Part shown: in pieces, positions 1-7,491 of the stretch | Layout: each line of letters begins with the position of its first letter | Numbering within the stretch: position 1 is the stretch's first letter | Source: JAAXKN01 sp050258815 | GTDB lineage: Bacteria; Bacteroidota; Ignavibacteria; Ignavibacteriales; SURF-24 | Length of the DNA stretch: 17,559 nt | Assembly: GCA_050258815.1 (NCBI GenBank) | Contig: JBLMZM010000279.1 | Span: 1 to 17,559 of the forward strand | Direction of reading: 5' to 3' | Translations under genes and position numbers: made by a program | Notes under the pieces: generated by a model | Databases searched by the model: none | What the model saw: only the letters and a program-made list of their open reading frames with translations | What the model was told of the DNA's origin: nothing

Positions 1-348
1 AAACGTACCAATCCAGATATGGTTCTGGTTGTCAACTGCAATATATCCAAGCTCGTTATCCGGAATAGCCGAATTGGAGGTGTTATAGATGGTCCAGTTC
101 TGGATAGAGAAGCTGAAATCCCTTGGTTTAAAGGGTCCTTTTGGTTCAGTGGTATTGCACGTAAGAAATAAAAAAGCTGTAATTAGTAAGATGACTACAG
201 CTACGATCCTTTTAAGCAAATCATGATTCTTTGTAAGCCCTCTTGAGGTATGTTTAGTAAACGATCGGAGAACTGAAATAATGCATTTTGGAATACTCAT
301 TGAAGCGGTCCATATTCTGTTATTAAGGTTATATCCGTGCAGCCTCAT
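1..348 (-). CDS. Propeller-repeat lipoprotein, N-terminal fragment
   Basis: This minus-strand reading frame is open from position 348 to the window edge, so only the N-terminus is present. Starting at the ATG at 300, it has a hydrophobic stretch at residues 31-46 ending in a lipobox-like LFLTC (Cys48), which suggests an exported lipoprotein anchored in a membrane. After Cys48 comes NWTIYNTSNSAIPDNELGYI followed by AVDNQNHIWIGTF. This is the pattern of a two-component-regulator propeller (Reg_prop) blade, so the rest is probably a beta-propeller sensor or surface protein. The start is uncertain: ATG 348, ATG 300, or the TTG at codon 28 of the 300 start, which would leave a compact 21-residue lipoprotein signal. 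None has a strong ribosome site. The full length, and whether a kinase or sorting domain follows, cannot be seen. Confidence 0.72.
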   Translation of the reverse strand, partial: MRLHGYNLNNRIWTASMSIPKCIISVLRSFTKHTSRGLTKNHDLLKRIVAVVILLITAFLFLTCNTTEPKGPFKPRDFSFSIQNWTIYNTSNSAIPDNELGYIAVDNQNHIWIGTF

Positions 349-435
349 ATGACTAGCAGCAACTTAAGTTATAGCACTTTCAGAAGCAAGGACCGGAATT
401 AAGCTTAGCAGCCTACTTTTCTTATTCCCTTAAAT

Positions 436-945
436 ATGGACGCACAGGAAATATTGGGTGGGAATAAACCCGCCAGGCATATGGCCGGTGATGGTGTGTG
501 CACCTATACATGGTTTACCCGCCCGGCATTCGCCGGTCGACGGGCGTACCTGCCTGCAATCAGGTTGGTAATTGAAAGCAGGAAAAAGGTAAGTAAAGTC
601 GCCAGGGCTCTCTCTGAACATAAGAGAAGGACTGATCTTTCACTCTGTTTGTGTGACAGTCAGTATTATTCCGAAATAGTCGGAAATTATCTGAAGCGGC
701 ATGACTTCTGCCAGAGCATGGAACAGCGTTGCAGTTGTTATGACAATACGATTATGGAAACGTTCTTTAGTGCGCTGAAATCTGAAAGAGTTCATTTTGA
801 AAAGTATGAATCCAGAATGCAGGCAATGGTGAGCATGTTCGATTATATTGAAAGATTCTACAACAGGAAAAGAAGGCATTCAGCACTTAAATATAAAACA
901 CCTGAGGAATATGAATTATTAAACAAGCATATATTACTTAACTGA
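436..945 (+). pseudogene. Decayed IS3-family transposase (OrfB, DDE integrase core)
   Basis: The C-terminal half is clearly IS3-type OrfB: FCQSMEQRCSCYDNTIMETF, then FSALKSERVHFEKYESR, a YIERFYNRKRRHSAL segment and a TPEEYE end. These contain the third catalytic acidic residue. The N-terminal half is badly eroded. HMAGDGVCTYT may correspond to the first-Asp region (usually WxxDITYI), and RALSEHKRRTDL to the segment after it. Around 629-660 the canonical GLIFHSDRGSQY has been destroyed: GLIFHS reads in frame 2 (629-646), but the SQYYS that follows is in frame 1, with 11 bases where 9 are expected and GTT in place of the second catalytic Asp codon. The copy is therefore inactive. Another reading of residues 35-65 is an OrfA helix-turn-helix (RLVIESRKKVSKVARAL) joined to OrfB by deletion. 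No intact OrfA or 5' end is visible. Confidence 0.8.
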
Positions 946-970
946 GGGGGTGCTCTAAAGGGGAAAGATC
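436..970 (+). mobile_element. IS3-family insertion sequence remnant
   Basis: The element is recognised by its decayed transposase. Just after the stop codon is GGGGGTGCTCTAAAGGGG followed by AAAGATC (about 948-970). This resembles the right terminal repeat of many IS3 elements, which often ends in a G-run, TCTAAA and GGGGAAGATCA-like bases. No matching left terminal repeat and no target-site duplication was found upstream of 436, so the left end appears deleted or eroded and both boundaries are approximate. It separates the lipoprotein gene from the kinase gene. Confidence 0.5.
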
Positions 971-1065
971 GCTTGCACGAGAAGAATACTCACATCCTCT
1001 ATATACGATTTTCATATTTCATTTCCATTATTTATATTACTGCCAGTTAATTCAAAGAAGGATAT

Positions 1066-4000
1066 ATGCCTCAGGACTTTATGCCATCCTCTCCCGAAAA
1101 CCTGCTTCAGCTTGTCGGGAAGGCTCCGATTGGGATACTGCTGTTTTCAGCGGACTGGAAAATTATTTTTGCAAATGATAACTTCTTCCAGTTCGGAGTC
1201 ATTCAGAGAAGTAATACTGAGGATCTTACAGGCGTTGATCTTCTTGAGAGCAGCATCCCTCAAATGCTTAAGATCGAGACTCAAATTAGAGAACTGAAAG
1301 AAGGCAGCGTTTTTGAAAGGGAAATTAATAACACCAGAACCATAAACGGCGGCGAAATCTCAATAGTTGCCAAGGGTACTCCCGTCTTCAGAAATGGTCA
1401 GTTCTCAGGAGGTATTTTAATACTCGAGGACCTGAAGGTTGTCCCTTCTGTCAAACATGATGCACAGTTTAACGCGCACCTGATCGGTGCTCTGGCAGAA
1501 GAGTTCGGCGATATACTGCTCATTGCGGGTAACGACCTCAGGATAAGCTATTTCTTTCTTAGCAAATTGGGGAATACACTCTTCCCATCCCGGGATCTGC
1601 TGAATAAACACCTGGAAGAGATCCTCCTTCCGTTTCTTAAACTGGAAACCGCAATAATCTTAGGCAACCTCCTGCGTGAACGGCAAAATATTGAACGGAA
1701 AATATCTTACCGGCTGGGGGACAGGACAATTATACTGCGCGTTTCTTTCGTGGTTCCGGATGGAGAAAGCGCTCCCAGCGTAGTGTTCGTCCTTCTGAAG
1801 GATATTACCAAAGAGGAAAACGAAGAGGTCATACGCAGTAATGAACTCGCGGAGCTGAAACAGTATGAATATATCACCTCGGCCGTAACTGACGCCGTCA
1901 TTGCCACCGACATGGAAGGCGGCATAACATTCTGGAATAAGTCGGCCGAAAGGCTGTTCAGATACAGCAGAAGCATGGTCTTCGGCAAATTCATCGGCAA
2001 ACTTATACCGGATTTCGACAAATCTTTTTTTGAAACTCTGAAGGAAGAGCTCAGAGGAAATATTACCCGTGAAAGTGAGATCAGATTAAATGGCAGCAGA
2101 AATGAAGAGGAATATATTTCCGTAAAGGCCTGCATAGCTGACGAAGAAAACTTCCACGCCATTATATTCCTCTGCTCATCAATAACCGAAAGAATAAGGG
2201 TTGAAAAAGAACTGAGGATCTCCGAGGAAAGGTTCAGAAATATTGTTATTCATGCCAATGAGTTTATCTGTAACCTGGACCTGAATGGCAACATCACTTA
2301 CATCAATCCCAGGTTCATTAAATCCTTCGATTATTCCGAAGGCGAACTCTTACAGAAAAACATCAGGGACCTCATCGATCCTGAATACCTGGCGGCAACC
2401 GGCAGTAACCTGGAAAATCTATTCGATACATCAACGGGACCGGCTGAACTGTGCCTGATAACCAGATCAGGGAAAAAATTATTTATACTTGCCAATCTCT
2501 CGCCGATCGTGGATCTGGACAATACCGTTAAATATTATAACGGGATCTTTACCGACATTACAGAGAAAAAAGAGGCGGAAAAGGAAATGTCCATGATCCG
2601 TTCTGTATATGAGGCATCACGCGACGGTATTTCAGTTGAAGTAAACAGAAAGTTCATACTTGTAAACGAATCCTTTGCCGAGATGTTCGGCTTCAGCAGC
2701 ACACAGGAGCTCATAGGCAGGGACTCCCTGGATATTATTTCCAATGAAGATATTCCCATGGTGGCCAGATTCATTAAGGCCAGGGAAAACCGGGAAAGCG
2801 CCCCGAGCCACTATGAATTCCTGGGCAAAAGAATTGACAATTCTCTCATATATGTTGAGGCCTCCGTAACCTCATATGAGGCTGATAATAATATTTATAT
2901 TGTTTCGGTTTGCCGCGATATTACTGAAAGAAAAAGAACCCAGGAAGCCCTCAAGGACTCCGAGGAAAAATACAGGAACATTACTGAAAATATTGACGAC
3001 TTCCTCTGGACAGCCGAAAGGATCAACAACAGGTTAAAACCTGTATTCTATACCTCCACAATCGAAAAAATGACAGGCTACCCTCAGGATCAGTTCATCA
3101 GCGACTCAAAGCTTTGGTTCAAGCTGATCTATCCCGGTGACCTCGAAGCTGTTACCAAAAAGCTGAAAAACCTCCTGAACGATCCTGCCAGATTCTCTGA
3201 TGGCATAGAGTTCAGGATCATCAACCGGGCCGGGAATATAGTGTGGGTACGCAACAAGATTACTGTAAAAAGGGATAACCAGGGCCTGCCGGTTAAAATA
3301 TACGGACTTGTAAGTGACATATCACTGAGCAAGAAGGCCGCCGAGGATCTAAGGAAACTCACCGATGACCTGCGTGAACTTAATGATACGAAAGATAAAT
3401 TCCTGTCCATCATTTCACACGATCTCAGGACCCCCTTCAGCTCAATTATGGGTTTTACGGATATTCTGCTAAGTGAAAAGGACATTCCCGAAAAGCAGCG
3501 CAACCAGTATATAGGCTTTATACAGGAATCCTCGCGCAATATGCTTTCACTGGTCAACTCACTGCTGGATTGGACAAGGCTGCAGACGGGCAGAATCAAA
3601 TTTGAACCAGAGAGAATAAATGCCAGGGAGGTTATTGATAAGACCGTCACTATTATGATGGGCACGGCCCTGCAGAAGAACATTGAATTGAAATCACTTC
3701 TTAATCAGGATGTTTTTGTGCACGCCGACTCCAACCTGCTGCTGCAGGTAATAAACAACCTGGTTTCAAACTCCATCAAATTTACCCGCAGCGGTGGATG
3801 TGTCAGCATTACGGCAATGCCTTCAGAAACACTGGATCAGTTCCAGTTTACCATTAAGGATACGGGTGTTGGCATTAAAAAAGAAAACCTGGATAAGTTA
3901 TTTAAAGTAGATTCCAAGTTTACGTTAGAGGGTACAGGCGGGGAAAAGGGCAGCGGCCTGGGATTATCAATCGTCCGCGAGATTATTGAAAAGCACGGCG

Positions 4001-4449
4001 GCACTATATGGGTAAACAGCGAATTCGGAGCAGGGTCAGAATTTCATTTTACACTGCCCGTAGCAGCAGCAAACATTCTGCTTGTGGATGACAGCAGAAC
4101 CGACCGCCTGCTTTACTCAAAGATACTTAAAAATATTGTACCCCATTACCGGATTGATGAAGCCAATAATGGCAAAGAGGCAATGGATATTATTACAACT
4201 CATACGCCGGCACTCATTATTTCGGACCACAATATGCCAGAAATGAGCGGTTATGACATGGTAAAACAGCTAAGAACGGCTGACATTAAGGGTAAACCTC
4301 CGGTTATTATACTGAGCGGCGACCTTAATAAGCATATAATTGAGGAATACAGGGAACTTGAAGTGGAATATGTATTCCAGAAGCCGGTAAATCTCAGCAA
4401 CTTCAAGACTGCAATTGATAAATCACTGAGAAAAGCCCTCTTCAGCTGA
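1066..4449 (+). CDS. Soluble hybrid histidine kinase, multi-PAS with C-terminal receiver
   Basis: This 1127-residue signalling protein has no evident membrane segment, so it probably senses in the cytoplasm. Six PAS-like modules can be placed: about 10-122, 135-250 (degenerate), 265-382, 386-505 (starts SEERFRN), 508-630 and 632-755 (PAS_3-like, ending YGLVSDIS). The 'DITE(R/K)' linkers typical of PAS repeats are clear. The HisKA domain has phosphoacceptor His785 in IISHDLRTPFSS. The ATPase domain shows the N-box around Asn898-Asn902, DTGVGI, and GSGLGLSIV at 962-970. A receiver begins at 1003 (NILLVDD) with likely phosphoacceptor Asp1054 in ISDHNMPEMSG and a QKP lysine near the end. There is no HPt or DNA-binding domain, so phosphate must pass to a partner not seen here. 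The start is supported by AAGGAT a few bases upstream. The ligand is not predictable; PAS domains often bind haem, flavin or small metabolites. Confidence 0.93.
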   Translation: MPQDFMPSSPENLLQLVGKAPIGILLFSADWKIIFANDNFFQFGVIQRSNTEDLTGVDLLESSIPQMLKIETQIRELKEGSVFEREINNTRTINGGEISIVAKGTPVFRNGQFSGGILILEDLKVVPSVKHDAQFNAHLIGALAEEFGDILLIAGNDLRISYFFLSKLGNTLFPSRDLLNKHLEEILLPFLKLETAIILGNLLRERQNIERKISYRLGDRTIILRVSFVVPDGESAPSVVFVLLKDITKEENEEVIRSNELAELKQYEYITSAVTDAVIATDMEGGITFWNKSAERLFRYSRSMVFGKFIGKLIPDFDKSFFETLKEELRGNITRESEIRLNGSRNEEEYISVKACIADEENFHAIIFLCSSITERIRVEKELRISEERFRNIVIHANEFICNLDLNGNITYINPRFIKSFDYSEGELLQKNIRDLIDPEYLAATGSNLENLFDTSTGPAELCLITRSGKKLFILANLSPIVDLDNTVKYYNGIFTDITEKKEAEKEMSMIRSVYEASRDGISVEVNRKFILVNESFAEMFGFSSTQELIGRDSLDIISNEDIPMVARFIKARENRESAPSHYEFLGKRIDNSLIYVEASVTSYEADNNIYIVSVCRDITERKRTQEALKDSEEKYRNITENIDDFLWTAERINNRLKPVFYTSTIEKMTGYPQDQFISDSKLWFKLIYPGDLEAVTKKLKNLLNDPARFSDGIEFRIINRAGNIVWVRNKITVKRDNQGLPVKIYGLVSDISLSKKAAEDLRKLTDDLRELNDTKDKFLSIISHDLRTPFSSIMGFTDILLSEKDIPEKQRNQYIGFIQESSRNMLSLVNSLLDWTRLQTGRIKFEPERINAREVIDKTVTIMMGTALQKNIELKSLLNQDVFVHADSNLLLQVINNLVSNSIKFTRSGGCVSITAMPSETLDQFQFTIKDTGVGIKKENLDKLFKVDSKFTLEGTGGEKGSGLGLSIVREIIEKHGGTIWVNSEFGAGSEFHFTLPVAAANILLVDDSRTDRLLYSKILKNIVPHYRIDEANNGKEAMDIITTHTPALIISDHNMPEMSGYDMVKQLRTADIKGKPPVIILSGDLNKHIIEEYRELEVEYVFQKPVNLSNFKTAIDKSLRKALFS

Positions 4450-4468
4450 GGCCTTTATTTTATTTCAT
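4432..4468. terminator. Bidirectional terminator between convergent kinase and dipeptidase genes
   Basis: AAAGCCCTC (4432-4440) and GAGGCCTTT (4448-4456) form a 9-bp stem with one mismatch and a 7-base loop. On the plus strand a T-rich tract (ATTTTATTT) follows. On the minus strand the stem is followed by TTTTCTC. The hairpin overlaps the last codons of the kinase gene and the stop of the dipeptidase gene, which end only 5 bases apart, so one compact structure probably serves both. Confidence 0.6.
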
Positions 4469-5072
4469 AATCGAGGATGGAAAAATTTTTCCAGCCCGAA
4501 TAATCAAAATGCCACCATTCGGTATCCAGTGGCTCAAAGCCGTATTTTACCATGGCATTCTCCAGCAGCTTCCTGTTTTCTATTACCTCTGCGGGCAATT
4601 TATCAAAATTCCGGTGGGCTTTTTCTGTAAAATCATCGTATGGGGTTCCCATATCAAGTTCACGCCCCGTGGAATCGATCAGCGTGAGATCCACCGCTGC
4701 CCCCCGGTTGTGGCGTGAACCATTCTTTGGATTTGCAACATATCTGCTGTCAGGCATTATTTCCCAGAGTTTCCGCTGTACAGATAAGGGCCTGTAACCA
4801 TCAAAAACCTTGAGGCGGAGTTTGTGCGTACTAACGAGTTCCTTCTGAACCAGGGCAAGTTTTTCAGCAACAACTTTTCTCAGGTAAACGTTAGCCGTTG
4901 GATAGAGTACCTTCCCTGTAAAATTATTTGCCGTTGCATACCTGACGTCGGTCGCAATAGTGGAATCAATGCTCCTAAGCGGTACAATAGAAGTATCACT
5001 CTGCGCCCATATAGAACCCGTGCTTGCTGTCAGAGAGAAAAGGATCCAGTAAAAAATTGTCCGCAGCCTCAT
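4455..5072 (-). CDS. VanX/DdpX-family D-alanyl-D-alanine dipeptidase, exported
   Basis: The 205-residue protein belongs to the VanX/DdpX zinc dipeptidase family (peptidase M15D), which cleaves D-Ala-D-Ala. The zinc ligands and catalytic set are complete: Arg94 in FDGYRP, His121 and Asp128 in SRHNRGAAVDL, and Glu185 and His188 in EWWHFD. Residues 1-23 form a signal peptide ending near IWAQS, so it acts in the periplasm, probably in peptidoglycan turnover or D-Ala-D-Ala scavenging. Vancomycin-type resistance is unlikely because VanX of van clusters is cytoplasmic and no vanH/vanA-like genes are nearby. The ATG at 5072 is preceded by AAAGGAG, which lies in the 10-base gap after the GH13 stop codon, so the two genes look co-transcribed and possibly translationally coupled. 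Confidence 0.9.
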   Translation of the reverse strand: MRLRTIFYWILFSLTASTGSIWAQSDTSIVPLRSIDSTIATDVRYATANNFTGKVLYPTANVYLRKVVAEKLALVQKELVSTHKLRLKVFDGYRPLSVQRKLWEIMPDSRYVANPKNGSRHNRGAAVDLTLIDSTGRELDMGTPYDDFTEKAHRNFDKLPAEVIENRKLLENAMVKYGFEPLDTEWWHFDYSGWKNFSILDYEIK

Positions 5073-5082
5073 ATCTACTCCT

Positions 5083-7179
5083 TTATTTAGCTTTTTTCAG
5101 TACATATCCCGCTTTTGGGCTTAAATTGATTTCACCGTTAACGCTGTTTAGCGGCCTGATACCTGAAGTTTCCGGATTTACAAGAACATCCCACTTCCCT
5201 TCCGGGAGATGGAACAAGGCATTGGCTGAATTATCTGCGTTGAACAGGACTATAAATTCATCCCTGATTTTATACCCCAGGGCAAAAGGATTATTCTTCA
5301 GTTCAATAAATGAGATATCTTCGTAAGCAGCACGCCTGAATGCATCGTAAGTCTTTCTCAGTTCAATAAGGCCTCTGTAATAATCAACCAGTTCCCTGTT
5401 AAGTTCGGCATGATTATAATTTAAATAATTTGTCTCGTTATCCTTATTGTAGCTGTTATGATCAATTTTCCCCTTATCTGTATCCGGCACACTCACGTTA
5501 AATGGGATAACCTTGCTACGGGCAAATTCCTGCCCCTCGGATATCATTGTTATACCCTGTGAAGTAAATAGGAATAAAGCGGCCAGTTTGTTTAACTTCA
5601 TCTGCAAAGGAGTCAGTTTTGCATTCCTGTCTGTATTTTTTATGACCTTGTCAGGTGCCACCTCATGGCTTCCGATCCTGATGAAATCGCCCAGTGTATA
5701 TCCGTCGTGTGACTCTAGGTAATTAACAGAATGTTCTTTTTTCTGAAAGAGTCCCAGGCTGTCTCTTACGAGCGTACCATTAACATAGCTCTTAATGCGT
5801 CCGGGATTGTTATTCCCGTACCACTTACCGAAAATCCACCCGTGTCCGTTCACGGGGTTCTCCCCCTTAATGCCATTGCGTATCTGGTCGTTCCAGCTTC
5901 CCCAGCCCCTTAAAGAAAAACCGTGCGGATCATAGCCGCCTCCCCATGGCTCGCCTACGATGACCACGTTAGGATTGACCTTTTTTACTTCTCTTATAAT
6001 TTCTTCAATGGTTTCCCAATCGATCAGTTTCCCCAGGTCAAATCTGAAACCGTCAATGTGATATTCCTTCATCCAGTAGAGCAGGCTTTCGATTATCATT
6101 CGCCTTGCCATCGGCCTTTCTGTCTTAAAATCGTTGCCGCAGCCGCTTTCGGCCCTGAAATGCCCTTTATCATCCAGCCGGAAATAATATTTAGGATCTA
6201 TTTCCTTCAGGTTTCCAAGTTCATACTCCGAAATATGGTTATAAACCACGTCCATTATTACCGCAATTCCCTCTTTGTGGAAGGCCTTTACCATATCCTT
6301 AAACTCCTGGACCTGCCTGCCGTCCTTACCCGTCCAGGTATTCCATTTCAGTTCGGTTTCCGTATAATATGCCTCGGGAGCAAAAAAACTGGCGGTCATA
6401 TATCCCCAGTGGTTCCTCTCATAAGGGTTCCACGTATTATAACGCCCTGCAAGGGAATCTCTGAAAGGGATCTCAATGTTACCATATTCCTGTGCCGGCA
6501 GCAGTTCTACCGTATTTACACCGAGTGATTTAATATATTCAATTCCGCCTTTTATCCCCTTTTCAATCAGCCCGTGGTACGTCCCGGGCTTTGATGCGCC
6601 TGAGGAGGGGTGAGCCGTCAAATCCCTGATGTGCATTTCATAGATTATCAGATCGCGCCAGTCCCTCTGAATACTCTCATCCTGCTCCCAGTCGTAATCA
6701 TTCTTAACCACAATGGCAAGTCTTGGATTCATATAGGTATTATAAGTTGCTACCGCCCTGGCATAAGGATCAAGGCTGATGATATCCCTGTGGTTTGAGC
6801 CCTCATTTTGAACCCTAAAACCATAATAAAGCCCGTATCTTTCACCCATAAGTTCGGTTTCCCACACGCCGTTGGAGTCCAGTGCCATCCGGTATGAGCT
6901 GCCCTTCTTATCCTCCGGCCGTTCAAAAGTCACCAGTTCTACTTTTTGTGCAGAAGGGGCAAAGAGTCTGAAGCAGGTCTTTCCGGCTTCGACGAACGAA
7001 CCGAGTTTTTTTGTGGAATATACCCTGCTCAGGTCTGAATGTAATATTTTATTGGACTCTTCGAGAGTCAGTAGATCAATATTTTTCTTGTCACTGATGT
7101 ACACAGATGCACCGCTATTATTTGATAAAGAAAAAACAATTAGTATTAAGACAAGCACTTTCGGGATAATTGCTTTCAT
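5083..7179 (-). CDS. Exported GH13 alpha-1,6-glucosidase (pullulanase/isoamylase type)
   Basis: The 698-residue enzyme has a signal peptide (residues 1-25, ending near NSGAS), a CBM48-type N-terminal beta domain around 60-145 (KTCFRLFAPSAQKVEL), then a GH13 barrel. The four conserved regions are clear: DVVYNH (310-315), GFRFDLGKL with nucleophile Asp381, VIVGEPWGG with acid/base Glu410, and ESHDGYTLGD with Asp492. NHWGYMTASFFAPEAYY is the signature of debranching enzymes, which hydrolyse alpha-1,6 branch points of pullulan, starch or glycogen. Region IV (SHDGYTL) is nearer isoamylase/GlgX style, so 'pullulanase type I' is likely but not certain. The enzyme is outside the cytoplasm, unlike GlgX, which points to use of external or periplasmic alpha-glucans. 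It heads a two-gene unit with the dipeptidase. No SusC/SusD-like transporter genes lie next to it. The start at 7179 is set by the signal peptide; its ribosome site is weak. Confidence 0.92.
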   Translation of the reverse strand: MKAIIPKVLVLILIVFSLSNNSGASVYISDKKNIDLLTLEESNKILHSDLSRVYSTKKLGSFVEAGKTCFRLFAPSAQKVELVTFERPEDKKGSSYRMALDSNGVWETELMGERYGLYYGFRVQNEGSNHRDIISLDPYARAVATYNTYMNPRLAIVVKNDYDWEQDESIQRDWRDLIIYEMHIRDLTAHPSSGASKPGTYHGLIEKGIKGGIEYIKSLGVNTVELLPAQEYGNIEIPFRDSLAGRYNTWNPYERNHWGYMTASFFAPEAYYTETELKWNTWTGKDGRQVQEFKDMVKAFHKEGIAVIMDVVYNHISEYELGNLKEIDPKYYFRLDDKGHFRAESGCGNDFKTERPMARRMIIESLLYWMKEYHIDGFRFDLGKLIDWETIEEIIREVKKVNPNVVIVGEPWGGGYDPHGFSLRGWGSWNDQIRNGIKGENPVNGHGWIFGKWYGNNNPGRIKSYVNGTLVRDSLGLFQKKEHSVNYLESHDGYTLGDFIRIGSHEVAPDKVIKNTDRNAKLTPLQMKLNKLAALFLFTSQGITMISEGQEFARSKVIPFNVSVPDTDKGKIDHNSYNKDNETNYLNYNHAELNRELVDYYRGLIELRKTYDAFRRAAYEDISFIELKNNPFALGYKIRDEFIVLFNADNSANALFHLPEGKWDVLVNPETSGIRPLNSVNGEINLSPKAGYVLKKAK

Positions 7180-7491
7180 TGTTCTGCTTTGTTTTTAATT
7201 TTGAAAACGCACAGTATTAATGCCGGAATAAGGAAATTCTAAAATGCAGAAGTAAAATAATAAAAGCTACAGCAAGATATAATCGAATTTTTAAATATTT
7301 TTTTTATATCCCGGGGCCATAAAAATTCATCCATAAAATAGTGCCCTGGGCTCCTTATTACTCCTTATAAGTTAATAAAACAAAAACATTTCCCCTTTCG
7401 TTCTATGAAAAACCGGCAATATACGAAAAAAGGGGGATGAAGCTTTAGGCACTCATCCCCCCTTTTTGTCCGGTTTTAACGTTGTATAAAG
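7180..7491. other. Intergenic region, M1 peptidase to GH13 gene
   Basis: This 312-base AT-rich gap holds the hairpin terminator at 7408-7477. The remainder (7180-7407) should contain the GH13 gene promoter on the minus strand, but no convincing promoter boxes, operator or small ORF stood out. Confidence 0.6.
7408..7477 (-). terminator. Strong two-tier hairpin terminator after the M1 peptidase gene
   Basis: The inner stem pairs AAAAAAGGGGGATGA (7426-7440) with TCATCCCCCCTTTTT (7453-7467) around a 12-base loop. An outer stem pairs AAAACCGG (7409-7416) with CCGGTTTT (7470-7477). On the minus strand the inner stem ends in a run of six T, the usual form of an intrinsic terminator. It starts about 15 bases after the peptidase stop codon. 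It would also work on the plus strand. Confidence 0.82.

Noticed and set aside
633..641. TGATCTTTC matching the reverse complement of GAAAGATC near 963-970, as a possible internal terminal repeat
   Set aside because: The shared core is only 8 bases, and the sequence is better explained as part of the GLIFHS codons of the transposase.
1707..2162. Long minus-strand open frame within the kinase gene (151 codons), like others at 3129-3683
   Set aside because: They lie antisense to well-supported PAS and kinase coding sequence and have low-complexity Ser/Leu-rich products; shadow frames.
4455..5072. Vancomycin-resistance vanX
   Set aside because: The protein has a signal peptide and no vanH, vanA or vanRS genes nearby; a peptidoglycan-turnover dipeptidase is more likely.
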